Source: Janthinobacterium lividum | GTDB lineage: Bacteria > Pseudomonadota > Gammaproteobacteria > Steroidobacterales > Steroidobacteraceae | Assembly: GCA_943327025.2 (NCBI GenBank) | Contig: CALPVO020000117.1 | Span: forward strand, 1-6,752 | DNA: 6,752 bases | Direction of reading: 5' to 3' | Part shown: in pieces, positions 1 to 5,926 of the stretch | Layout of the letters: each line of letters opens with the position of its first letter | Numbering within the stretch: position 1 is the stretch's first letter | Translations under genes and position numbers: made by a program | The notes under the pieces: model-generated | What the model saw: the letters and a program-made list of their open reading frames with translations, nothing else | Told to the model about the DNA's origin: nothing | Database searches by the model: none

Positions 1-244
1 CGTACTGCATGAACGCGTCCATGCGGCGCGCGTCCTTGGCGGCCATGTAGTCTTCGAGATTCAGCCCTTGCACTTCACCCGCGAAGCGCGTGGGAAAGTG
101 AGCTGCGTCAAAACGCTTGATGGGGGCAATGCCGCTGCGACCGTTCACCACGTTGTCCCACGCGGTATCCACCTGGCTGCCAACGGGCGAGACGATACCG
201 AGACCAGTGACAACGACTCGGCGCTTGGACGAAGGATAGGACAC
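1..244 (-). CDS. fabF: 3-oxoacyl-ACP synthase II (KAS II), N-terminal part, cut by window edge
   Basis: Condensing enzyme that joins malonyl-ACP to an acyl-ACP in cytosolic fatty-acid elongation. Only the first 81 codons lie in the window. The translation has the KAS II opening: a short leader, then KRRVVVTGLGIVSPVG (residues 7-22), NGRSGIAPIKRFD (34-46) and the later FAGEV and MDAFMQY segments, all typical of FabF. The catalytic Cys and the two His residues lie beyond the left edge and cannot be checked. The start is a GTG at 244-242, chosen because GGAGGT lies 4 nt upstream and because the next residues align with the usual FabF start; there is no closer ATG. It follows acpP in the same direction with a 159-nt gap that contains a terminator-like hairpin. 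FabB is the only serious alternative, but the position after acpP and the N-terminal sequence favour FabF. Confidence 0.95.
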   Translation of the reverse strand, partial: MSYPSSKRRVVVTGLGIVSPVGSQVDTAWDNVVNGRSGIAPIKRFDAAHFPTRFAGEVQGLNLEDYMAAKDARRMDAFMQY

Positions 245-248
245 GAAG

Positions 249-254
249 ACCTCC
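249..254 (-). promoter_or_regulatory. Ribosome binding site of fabF
   Basis: On the minus strand GGAGGT lies 4 nt before the GTG at 244. It is a near-perfect Shine-Dalgarno match, with slightly short spacing. It decides in favour of the GTG over an in-frame ATG at 319-317, which has no such site. Confidence 0.75.
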
Positions 255-321
255 GCGTGTCGGGCAGGCCGGTTGCGGCAACCTTCCTGCGGGAAACCTG
301 CGGGCCCAGCAAGGCCCATGG

Positions 322-346
322 AAAAAGGCCCGGGAGACCCGGGCCC
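322..346 (-). terminator. Rho-independent terminator or attenuator between acpP and fabF
   Basis: Read on the minus strand, GGCCCGGG-TCT-CCCGGGCC forms a perfect 8-bp, all-GC stem (arms 345-338 and 334-327) with a 3-nt loop, followed directly by TTTTT (326-322). This is the classic intrinsic terminator layout. It sits 57 nt after the acpP stop and 77 nt before the fabF GTG, so it would end many acpP transcripts and lower fabF transcription relative to acpP. The T-tract is short, so read-through is likely. Confidence 0.8.
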
Positions 347-403
347 TGTCATCTAGGCTGGCAGACCACTGCGGCCGAAACCGCAGCGGCACACCGGGCT
401 GGT

Positions 404-646
404 TTAGCCCTTGGCCTGATGCTCGACGATGTAAGACACCGCTTGCGCCACGGTGGTGATTTTTTCGGCATCCTCGTCGGGGATTTCGGTTTCGAATTCC
501 TCTTCGAGCGCCATCACCAGTTCGACCGTGTCGAGCGAGTCCGCGCCGAGATCGTCGACGAAGGACGCATCGGTCGTGACCTCGTCTTCCTTCACGCCCA
601 GTTGTTCCGCGACGATCTTCTTGACCCGTTCTTCAACGCTGCTCAT
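404..646 (-). CDS. acpP: Acyl carrier protein
   Basis: Small acidic cytosolic protein that carries growing acyl chains on a 4'-phosphopantetheine arm through all steps of type II fatty-acid synthesis. The product is 80 residues, close to the usual 77-80. The DSL attachment motif is at residues 36-38 (in [11 protein letters not shown]), so Ser37 is the predicted phosphopantetheine site. The recognition helix that follows ([21 protein letters not shown], written here only as a landmark from residue 41) is typical of proteobacterial ACPs. The ATG at 646 is chosen because it gives the standard [12 protein letters not shown] start and has GAGGA 10 nt upstream. A TTG at 673 in the same frame would add nine unconserved residues. 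It lies between fabG and fabF, as in most proteobacteria, with hairpins on both sides that could let it be expressed at a different level from its neighbours. Confidence 0.98.
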   Translation of the reverse strand: MSSVEERVKKIVAEQLGVKEDEVTTDASFVDDLGADSLDTVELVMALEEEFETEIPDEDAEKITTVAQAVSYIVEHQAKG

Positions 647-834
647 CGTCTTTTTGTCCTCTGTGGGTAACAAGAGCGGGCGCCCCCTTCAGGCAGGCCC
701 CGGACTGTCAAAGCGGGCCTAGTTTAAGGGAACCCCTCGCCCGCCGCCACCATCTGCACCATTTTGGGAGCATAAAGAGGCGTTAGGGAGTAAAAAATTG
801 GTAAAAACCAATGCTTAACAAGGCGTTGGCAGCC
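647..834 (-). other. fabG-acpP intergenic region, likely acpP leader and promoter
   Basis: This 188-nt gap is unusually long for an otherwise tight cluster. Reading toward acpP it holds a weak hairpin with a T-tract (812-792), then AT-rich hexamers that could act as -10 elements (TATGCT at 774-769, TAAACT at 726-721). A good TTGACA (711-706) has no matching -10 at 16-18 nt. None of these forms a convincing -35/-10 pair, so a separate acpP promoter is inferred from spacing rather than shown. Confidence 0.35.
792..812 (-). terminator. Weak terminator-like hairpin after fabG
   Basis: On the minus strand ATTGGT-TTTT-ACCAAT forms a 6-bp stem with a 4-nt loop (812-797), followed by six T residues in 797-792, one of them possibly paired in the stem. 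It starts 22 nt after the fabG stop. The stem has only two GC pairs, so it is a weak or partial terminator at best. Confidence 0.45.
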
Positions 835-1623
835 TCAGGGCATCAGCATGCCGCCGTTGACATTCAGGGTTTCACCCGTGATGTAGCCACCGCCCGGGCC
901 CGCCAGGAACAACACCGCCGCCGCAATATCCGCCGGATCGCCGAGGCGCCCGAGGGGAATCTGGCCGGCCATGACATTGCGCTGGTCATCGTTCAGGGCG
1001 CGCGTCATGTCGGTGTCGATGAAACCCGGCGCCACCACGTTCACCGTGATGTTGCGCGAGGCTACTTCGCGAGCCATGGACTTGCTGAAACCGATGATGC
1101 CGGCTTTGGCGGCGGCGTAATTGGATTGACCGGCGTTACCCATCAGCCCAACGACTGAAGCGATGCTGATGATGCGGCCATGGCGGGCTTTCATCATGCC
1201 CTTGAGCACGCCCTTGGACAGGCGGAACACACTGCTCAGGTTGGTGTCCAGAATGGCGTTCCAGTCGTCCGCCTTCATACGCAACAACAGGCCGTCGCGC
1301 GTAATTCCGGCATTGTTCACCAGAATGATGACTGGCCCTTCGTTGGCGTCGATATCTGCCAGCAACGCCTCCACTGACGCTGGGTCCGCAACGTTCACTA
1401 CGGCGCCACGACCGTTCAACCCTTCCGCTGCCAGCGCTGCCTCAATTTCAGCAACGCCTTCCGGGCGGGTGGCGGTACCAACGACCGTCGCGCCTGCGCG
1501 GGCCAAGGCCAGCAGGCAAGCGCGGCCGATACCCCGCGTGGCACCAGTGACCAGCGCTACCTGTCCGGTAAGCACTTGCGGCACCTGCGCGTGAGGTTGG
1601 GTCGGGTGGCTGTCATGGCTCAT
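835..1623 (-). CDS. fabG: 3-oxoacyl-ACP reductase
   Basis: NADPH-dependent short-chain dehydrogenase that reduces 3-oxoacyl-ACP to 3-hydroxyacyl-ACP in each elongation cycle. The 262-residue product shows the Rossmann cofactor motif TGATRGIG (26-33), NNAG (103-106), Asn128, and the catalytic Ser156, Tyr169 and Lys173 (in NYAAAK), so the Asn-Ser-Tyr-Lys tetrad is complete. The C-terminal GETLNVNGGMLMP is typical of FabG. The ATG at 1623 has GAAGGA 7 nt upstream, and this site overlaps the fabD stop, so translation is probably coupled to fabD (11-nt gap). The N-terminus is about 15 residues longer than the standard FabG and is rich in His, Gln and Pro. GTG codons at residues 14 and 17 could be alternative starts but have poorer ribosome sites. 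Its place between fabD and acpP supports the fatty-acid role over other SDR enzymes. Confidence 0.97.
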   Translation of the reverse strand: MSHDSHPTQPHAQVPQVLTGQVALVTGATRGIGRACLLALARAGATVVGTATRPEGVAEIEAALAAEGLNGRGAVVNVADPASVEALLADIDANEGPVIILVNNAGITRDGLLLRMKADDWNAILDTNLSSVFRLSKGVLKGMMKARHGRIISIASVVGLMGNAGQSNYAAAKAGIIGFSKSMAREVASRNITVNVVAPGFIDTDMTRALNDDQRNVMAGQIPLGRLGDPADIAAAVLFLAGPGGGYITGETLNVNGGMLMP

Positions 1624-1634
1624 GGCGAGGTCCT

Positions 1635-2591
1635 TCAGGAATTGCCGCCCAGCGCTTCCTGCAGGGAGGCTGGGTCTTCCACCGCCACCATGGCGATGTC
1701 CTTGTTGCGGTCGATACGGCGGTTCATGGAGGTAAGCACCTTGCCGGGACCACACTCCACTAGTCGACGGGTGCCGTTGGCCAGCAGGTCTTGTACGGTA
1801 GCCGTCCAGCGAACGGCGCCGTAAAGCTGGCGTACCACGTTGTCCCGCACCGAATCCGGTGTGGTATGACGCCCAAGGCCGATGGCGTACACCTCACAGC
1901 TCGGAGACTGCACCGCCATGCTTGCCAGTTCGGTACGCAGGCGCTCACCAGCACCGTGCATCAGTGATGAATGCGCTGGCACGCTGACCGGGAGCAAGGC
2001 CGTACGCTTGGCGCCACGGGCCTTGCAGGCCTCCATGGCACGCGCCACGGCGGTGGCATGTCCGGCAATAACCACTTGCCCGGGAGTGTTGTAGTTGACC
2101 GCCTCCACCACTTCACCTTGGGCGGCTTCAGCACAAGCCGCCTCGATACCTTCATCCTCCAGCCCAAGAATGGCGGCCATGGCGCCAGTGCCCTTCGGCA
2201 CGGCTTCCTGCATGACGCGGCCGCGGAACTGGACGAGTCGCACCGCGTCAGTGAAGGCAAAGGCACCTGCGCAGGTCAGGGCAGTAATCTCCCCGAGACT
2301 GTGTCCCGCCATGCGTGAGGGCATCGCGCCGCCGGCGGCGCACCAGGCCCGCCACGTGGCAACGCCAGCGGCGAGCATGGCCGGTTGGGTGCGTTCGGTC
2401 TCGTCCAGGAGTTCTTTAGGGCCTTGCTGGACCAAGTCCCAGAGGTCGTAGCCGAGCACCGCGCTGGCCTCGGCAAAGGTGGTCTGAACCACCGGAAACT
2501 CGGCTGCCAGAGCAGCCAGCATGCCTACGGATTGCGAGCCTTGCCCCGGAAACACCAAGGCCAGGGACGGGTCGGCAGGTACGTTACTCAT
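1635..2591 (-). CDS. fabD: Malonyl-CoA:ACP transacylase
   Basis: Transfers malonyl from CoA to the phosphopantetheine arm of ACP, supplying the extender unit for fatty-acid synthesis. The 318-residue product is close to the usual 305-315. Visible motifs are FPGQGSQ (14-20, oxyanion-hole Gln17), the nucleophile elbow GHSLGE (96-101, Ser98), Arg123 in QFRGR that binds the malonyl carboxylate, the catalytic His207 in PVSVPAHSSLM, and GPGKVL (281-286). The ATG at 2591 is chosen because GGAG lies 8 nt upstream and the LALVFPGQGSQ start then begins near residue 10, as expected. An in-frame start at 2621 would add ten unconserved residues. It is the first gene of this minus-strand run: the usual upstream neighbour fabH is absent and a divergent secretion operon lies there instead. 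Confidence 0.98.
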   Translation of the reverse strand: MSNVPADPSLALVFPGQGSQSVGMLAALAAEFPVVQTTFAEASAVLGYDLWDLVQQGPKELLDETERTQPAMLAAGVATWRAWCAAGGAMPSRMAGHSLGEITALTCAGAFAFTDAVRLVQFRGRVMQEAVPKGTGAMAAILGLEDEGIEAACAEAAQGEVVEAVNYNTPGQVVIAGHATAVARAMEACKARGAKRTALLPVSVPAHSSLMHGAGERLRTELASMAVQSPSCEVYAIGLGRHTTPDSVRDNVVRQLYGAVRWTATVQDLLANGTRRLVECGPGKVLTSMNRRIDRNKDIAMVAVEDPASLQEALGGNS

Positions 2592-2633
2592 GGGCGAGAC
2601 TCCAAACGGGTGGCGAACCACCGTGCGGCGCGC

Positions 2634-2639
2634 AGTATA
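2634..2639 (-). promoter_or_regulatory. Candidate -10 element for the fabD operon
   Basis: On the minus strand TATACT (five of six matches to TATAAT) lies 42 nt before the fabD ATG, giving a predicted leader of about 35 nt. The -35 is poor: TTCACG is the closest match, at 19-nt spacing. Position in the divergent gap is the main support. Confidence 0.45.
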
Positions 2640-2673
2640 GCGGCATGGAACACATCTTCGTGAAGCTTGGCTT

Positions 2674-2682
2674 TGCTATATT
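2674..2682 (+). promoter_or_regulatory. Candidate extended -10 promoter for the gsp operon
   Basis: TGCTATATT contains the TGn extension and TATATT, five of six matches to TATAAT. No good -35 is seen at 16-18 nt, which is tolerable for an extended -10 promoter. A start near 2689 would give a leader of about 50 nt before the gspG ATG. Confidence 0.5.
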
Positions 2683-2729
2683 CCAGCCTTTCCGTCCACG
2701 GGCCGCGTTCTTGGCCTGCCCGTATTTTT

Positions 2730-2734
2730 GAGGA
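2730..2734 (+). promoter_or_regulatory. Ribosome binding site of gspG
   Basis: GAGGA lies 7 nt before the ATG at 2742. It fixes the start of gspG there rather than at an in-frame TTG at 2667, which would overlap the predicted promoter. Confidence 0.8.
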
Positions 2735-2741
2735 CCCTAGT

Positions 2742-3200
2742 ATGCACGCCTCTCGTTTTCAGACCCGCTACCGCGCATTGCCGCGCCTGGCCGGCGGTTT
2801 CACCCTCATCGAAATTCTCGTGGTGGTGGTCATCATCGGCATTCTGGCGGCCTTGGTAGCGCCTCAGGTGTTCGGGAAAATCGACGAGGCCCGTGTCGTC
2901 AAGGCGCGCCAAGACATCCGCGCCTTCGAGTCGGCGCTCGACATCTACCGGCTCGACAATTTCCGCTACCCCACCACTGACCAAGGCCTGCAGGCCTTGG
3001 TGACCCGCCCGGCCGATGCCAAGAACTGGCGCGCTGAGGGCTACGTAAAACAACTCATGAAGGACCCCTGGGGCGCCGACTACCAGTACGTCTCCCCCGG
3101 CACCCGGGGTGGGGCTTTCGACCTCTACTCCTTGGGTCGCGATGGCGCGCCGGGTGGTGAGGACGTAGACGCCGATATCGGCAACTGGGAAGCCAAGTAA
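2742..3200 (+). CDS. gspG: Type II secretion major pseudopilin GspG
   Basis: Major subunit of the periplasmic pseudopilus that pushes folded substrates through the outer-membrane secretin. The 152-residue preprotein has a 19-residue basic leader ending in Gly-Gly, then the prepilin peptidase site G19/F20 with TLIE and Glu24 at mature position 5, and a hydrophobic helix to about residue 40. The globular part carries the GspG hallmarks: YPTTDQGLQALV (76-87), KDPWGADYQY (107-116) and the C-terminal calcium loop SLGRDGAPGGEDVDADIGNW (130-149). The length is normal for the mature family. The ATG at 2742 is supported by GAGGA 7 nt upstream. It opens the operon in this window, divergent from fabD; gspC, D, E and F are not upstream of it here. 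Processing would need the prepilin peptidase GspO/PilD, encoded elsewhere. Confidence 0.98.
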   Translation: MHASRFQTRYRALPRLAGGFTLIEILVVVVIIGILAALVAPQVFGKIDEARVVKARQDIRAFESALDIYRLDNFRYPTTDQGLQALVTRPADAKNWRAEGYVKQLMKDPWGADYQYVSPGTRGGAFDLYSLGRDGAPGGEDVDADIGNWEAK

Positions 3201-3201
3201 G

Positions 3202-3735
3202 TTGCGCCGGTCGCGGGGCTTCACCCTCATCGAGATTCTCGTCGTCGTCGTCATCATCGCGGTGATGGTGTCGATGGTGGTGCTCTCGGTGGGTGTGGCT
3301 GGCCAAGACCGCGAACTCGATGCCGAGACCGAGCAGTTCACCCGCGCCGCTGAAGTGGCGCTGGAGCAAGCCCAACTTGAAGGGCGCGACTACGGTTTCC
3401 GTTATTCCCAAGAAGGCTGGGAAGTACGGATGTACGACGGACGGACAGGCGTTTGGCGTGCCGTGCCCAACGACCGCTTGCTCGAAACCCACCCCTTGCC
3501 GGAAGGGCTCGTGCAACGCCTTGAGGTGGAAGGCCGCATCATCCTGTTGAAGCCGCAAGCCAAACTGGTCGACGTGGACGCGCCCCAGGTCATGGCCTTT
3601 GGGGGCGGCGAGTGGCAGCCCTTCCGTTGGACCCTGGAGCGTCCGAAAGCCGGCAGTGCAGCGGCGCGTACCGTCGTTATTGAAGGCAAGCCGGACGGCA
3701 CACTGAGCGTTGTTCGCAGTGGTGCCGCTCAATGA
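3202..3735 (+). CDS. gspH: Type II secretion minor pseudopilin GspH
   Basis: Minor pseudopilin thought to sit between the GspG shaft and the GspI-J-K tip of the pseudopilus. The 177-residue product has a very short six-residue leader, MRRSRG, then the peptidase site G6/F7 with TLIE and Glu11 at mature position 5, and a Val/Ile-rich helix to about residue 30. The rest shows the GspH pattern: an acidic stretch, EQAQLEGRDYGFRYS (56-69), GWEVRMYD and a C-terminal PDGTLSVV. The start is a TTG, one base after the gspG stop. It is the only usable start because an in-frame stop (TAG, 3166-3168) lies upstream with no ATG or GTG between, and later starts would remove the peptidase site. No strong ribosome site is seen, so translation probably depends on coupling to gspG. 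The assignment to H rather than another pseudopilin rests on gene order and on the C-terminal half. Confidence 0.92.
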   Translation: MRRSRGFTLIEILVVVVIIAVMVSMVVLSVGVAGQDRELDAETEQFTRAAEVALEQAQLEGRDYGFRYSQEGWEVRMYDGRTGVWRAVPNDRLLETHPLPEGLVQRLEVEGRIILLKPQAKLVDVDAPQVMAFGGGEWQPFRWTLERPKAGSAAARTVVIEGKPDGTLSVVRSGAAQ

Positions 3736-4322
3736 ATCACTTCGTCACGGCACGTCGTTCGCTGCGGCGCCGTCCCGCGCCGGGCTTCACCCTCATCGAA
3801 GTCGTGGTGGCCATTGCCATCGTGGCCCTGGGCCTTGGCGCCCTCTTCAATGTCTTGGCCAATACCGCCAGCAACATCGGCAGCCTGCGCGAACGCACGT
3901 TTGCCAGTTGGATAGCGAATAACCGTATTGCCGAAGTACGCCTCGCTACCGTGTTTCCGTCGGTGGAGCGAACCACGGGCGAACTCGAATACGCCGGCAG
4001 TAAATGGCGGTATGAACAAGTCGTGTCGCAGACGCAAGTGGAAGGCCTGCGCCGCATCGATGTTCGCGTGGGACCGAAAGATGCGGCTCCCTCCCCGGGG
4101 GGTGAGGACACCTACACTCTGACCGTCAGCGGGTTCGTTGGTATGGCCCAGCAGGCTTCGCCACCTTCTACGGCCGGTTGGAGTGGCGTGGTCACCGTGG
4201 GGTCAGGCGGTGATGCCGCCCCGCCACAGCAGGTCCTGCAGCCAGGCGTGAAGGACCCTGGTGACGCTGGCGGGCCGCCGCAACAGCGCCCGAATAATCC
4301 GCCGCCGCCGGAGCCTTTCTGA
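3732..4322 (+). CDS. gspI: Type II secretion minor pseudopilin GspI with long Pro/Gly-rich tail
   Basis: Minor pseudopilin that nucleates the GspI-J-K tip complex. The leader (residues 1-18, Arg-rich) ends at G18/F19, followed by TLIEVVVAIAIVALGLGALF with Glu23 at mature position 5. ASWIANNRIAEVRL (58-71) and the following strand pattern are typical of GspI. The core ends near residue 138 (TLTVSGFVG). Family members are usually about 120-130 residues, whereas this one is 196: the last 58 residues are low-complexity, rich in Pro, Gly and Gln and ending in four Pro codons and EPF. The ATG overlaps the gspH stop by 4 nt (ATGA), and the gene's own stop overlaps the gspJ ATG by 1 nt. No strong ribosome site precedes it, so coupling to gspH is likely. 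Confidence 0.94.
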   Translation: MNHFVTARRSLRRRPAPGFTLIEVVVAIAIVALGLGALFNVLANTASNIGSLRERTFASWIANNRIAEVRLATVFPSVERTTGELEYAGSKWRYEQVVSQTQVEGLRRIDVRVGPKDAAPSPGGEDTYTLTVSGFVGMAQQASPPSTAGWSGVVTVGSGGDAAPPQQVLQPGVKDPGDAGGPPQQRPNNPPPPEPF

Positions 4323-4948
4323 TGTCCCGGCAAAGCGCTATCAGGCCGCGTCAGCGCGGTTTCACACTCATTGAATTGCTTGTGGCCATTGTGCTTATGG
4401 CCATCATGAGTGCGCTGTCCTATGGGGCGTATCGCAACGCGAACGTCCAGTCGGAAGCACTCGAGTCCACCGCAGCGCGCACACGCGAATTGCAAGTGGG
4501 CGTCGCGGCCATGGTGATGGACTTGCAGCAACTGGTGCCGCGCCCAGCGCGCGAGACGATTGGCGATGGCTATCGACCGGCGCTGCGCTCGGGAGCCGCC
4601 GGCCAAGTGCTGGAACTCACCCGCGGTGGCTACCCGAACGGCGCCGGGCTGCCGCGTGGCACTTTGCAGCGTGTCACCTATGTTCTCGAAGGCAGTACGC
4701 TCATACGGCAGTCTTCCGCCGTGGTGGATGCTACGGGTTCCACGCCCTTGCTGCGGCGCGACCTGCTCAAACGCGTAAAAAGCATCTCTCTGCGCTACAT
4801 GAATGCCAACCACGACTGGCAAGACGTGTGGCCACCGGTCGATGCTCCACCTGAGCAAGTGGGGCACATTCGTCCACTCGCGGTGGAGTTCACTCTCGAC
4901 ACCGAAGACTTCGGGGCTATTGTCCGCTTGGTCGAGATTCCCGGATGA
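4322..4948 (+). CDS. gspJ: Type II secretion minor pseudopilin GspJ
   Basis: Minor pseudopilin that joins GspI and GspK in the tip of the pseudopilus. The 208-residue preprotein has a 13-residue leader, peptidase site G13/F14 with TLIELLVAIVLMAIMSALSY and Glu18 at mature position 5. GspJ features follow: MDLQQLVPRPARE (66-78), ELTRGGYPN (98-106), RVTYVLEGSTLIRQ (117-130) and the C-terminal RPLAVEFTLDTEDFG with RLVEIPG at the end. Length is normal for the family. GGAG (4310-4313), placed 8 nt before the ATG and inside the end of gspI, is a good ribosome site. It overlaps gspI by 1 nt and gspK by 4 nt. Confidence 0.97.
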   Translation: MSRQSAIRPRQRGFTLIELLVAIVLMAIMSALSYGAYRNANVQSEALESTAARTRELQVGVAAMVMDLQQLVPRPARETIGDGYRPALRSGAAGQVLELTRGGYPNGAGLPRGTLQRVTYVLEGSTLIRQSSAVVDATGSTPLLRRDLLKRVKSISLRYMNANHDWQDVWPPVDAPPEQVGHIRPLAVEFTLDTEDFGAIVRLVEIPG

Positions 4949-5922
4949 ACAAAGCAGTGGCAGCCACCACACAAGCCGGCCGCTGGTTCGGTTTGTCCCG
5001 TCAGCGTGGTGTGGCGCTTATCACCGCGGTCTTGCTGGTCGCCATGGCGACGGTGCTGGCGACACGTATCGGCTCACGCGGCGCTATCGACCAACGCCGA
5101 GCCAGCGCCTTGATGCTGCGCGAACAGGCGTATCAGATTGCCTTGGGCGCCGAAGCCTGGGCAGGCGAAATTCTCCGCGAGGATGCGCAGAAGGGGCAGG
5201 AAGACACGCTGGTCGAGATCTGGGCGATGCCATTACCGGCGCTGCCCGTCGACGGCGGAACGGTCGAAGGTAATCTTGAAGACTTGCAAGGCCGGTTCAA
5301 TCTCAACAATCTCGTGAGCCCCGACGGCCAACCCAACCTTTTCGCCCTCGGGCACTTGCAGCGCTTGCTCGAAGCGTTGAATTTGGAGCCCAAGTGGGCG
5401 CAGTTGCTGGTCGATTGGATCGACCCGGACACCCTGCGCAGCTTCCCGGACGGAGCCGAGGACGGCGAATACCTCATGGCGCAACCCGCATACCGCGCCG
5501 CCAACACCTACCTCACCAGCTCCAGCGAGCTGCTAGCCTTGCCGGGGTTTGGTGTGGAACGTTTTCGGGCACTGGCGCCCTATGTCACGGCGTTGCCACA
5601 CGGTACCCGGCTCAATGTCTGTACTGCGTCTGGTGTCGTCATCGACACGCTCTCGCCCAAGTTCAGGGAGTTCTCCGCGGATCCGGCGCAGTTGGCCAAG
5701 AACCGTCAGCGTGGCTGTTTCCCGACCGTATCCGACCTGTCGTCCGCTTTCACGGCAGAGGTCTGGGCGGACGTGAATTCGCACGTCGAGCAACGGTCTT
5801 CCTGGTTCCGCTTATCGACGCGCGTGACGCTTGGCGGTACCGAGGTCACCCTGTACAGTCTTCTCGAACGCAATGGGGTTGGCGGTTCTCGCGCCACCCT
5901 GCGCACTTTTGGTACGGATTGA
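4945..5922 (+). CDS. gspK: Type II secretion minor pseudopilin GspK
   Basis: The largest pseudopilin, which caps the pseudopilus tip. The 325-residue product has a 22-residue leader ending in RQRG, the peptidase site G22/V23, then ALITAVLLVAMATVLATRI. Mature position 5 is Thr27 rather than Glu, the normal exception in GspK. Conserved segments include REQAYQIALGAEAWA (59-73), DLQGRFNLNNLV (113-124), LLVDWIDPD (154-162), NTYLTSSSELLALPGF (187-202) and a C-terminal domain with Cys226 and Cys258, which could form a disulfide in the periplasm. The ATG overlaps the gspJ stop by 4 nt and no strong ribosome site precedes it, suggesting coupling. The next gene, gspL, follows 4 nt after its stop. Confidence 0.97.
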   Translation: MNKAVAATTQAGRWFGLSRQRGVALITAVLLVAMATVLATRIGSRGAIDQRRASALMLREQAYQIALGAEAWAGEILREDAQKGQEDTLVEIWAMPLPALPVDGGTVEGNLEDLQGRFNLNNLVSPDGQPNLFALGHLQRLLEALNLEPKWAQLLVDWIDPDTLRSFPDGAEDGEYLMAQPAYRAANTYLTSSSELLALPGFGVERFRALAPYVTALPHGTRLNVCTASGVVIDTLSPKFREFSADPAQLAKNRQRGCFPTVSDLSSAFTAEVWADVNSHVEQRSSWFRLSTRVTLGGTEVTLYSLLERNGVGGSRATLRTFGTD

Positions 5923-5926
5923 TTCC

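Noticed and set aside
271..304. Small GGTTG/CAACC hairpin and an 8-bp direct repeat (CCTGCGGG twice, 3 nt apart) before fabF
   Set aside because: Both are short and have no context such as a T-tract or promoter, so chance is enough to explain them.
242..319. In-frame ATG (319-317) as an alternative fabF start adding 25 residues
   Set aside because: It lies almost on the terminator T-tract, has no ribosome site, and the added residues do not resemble a FabF N-terminus. The GTG at 244 has GGAGGT upstream.
706..711. TTGACA on the minus strand as the acpP -35
   Set aside because: No AT-rich -10 is present 16-18 nt downstream; that stretch is GC-rich.
835..2663. Several long open frames on the plus strand opposite fabG and fabD
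   Set aside because: They are expected in high-GC DNA opposite real genes; their products show no recognisable motif, and fabG and fabD have complete catalytic residues.
2656..2673. CTTC-GT-GAAG and AAGC-TTG-GCTT inverted repeats in the divergent gap as an operator
   Set aside because: Arms are only 4 bp and overlap each other. Such short repeats are common by chance, and I do not recognise a known regulator site.
3055..3732. Antisense frame with His-rich and Asp-rich runs opposite gspG and gspH
   Set aside because: The runs are the complement of the repeated Val and Ile codons of the pseudopilin helices. The frame has no ribosome site and no family resemblance.
5011..5025. Missing Glu at mature position 5 in GspK as a defect
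   Set aside because: GspK proteins normally lack this Glu, so it is a family trait and not a broken residue.
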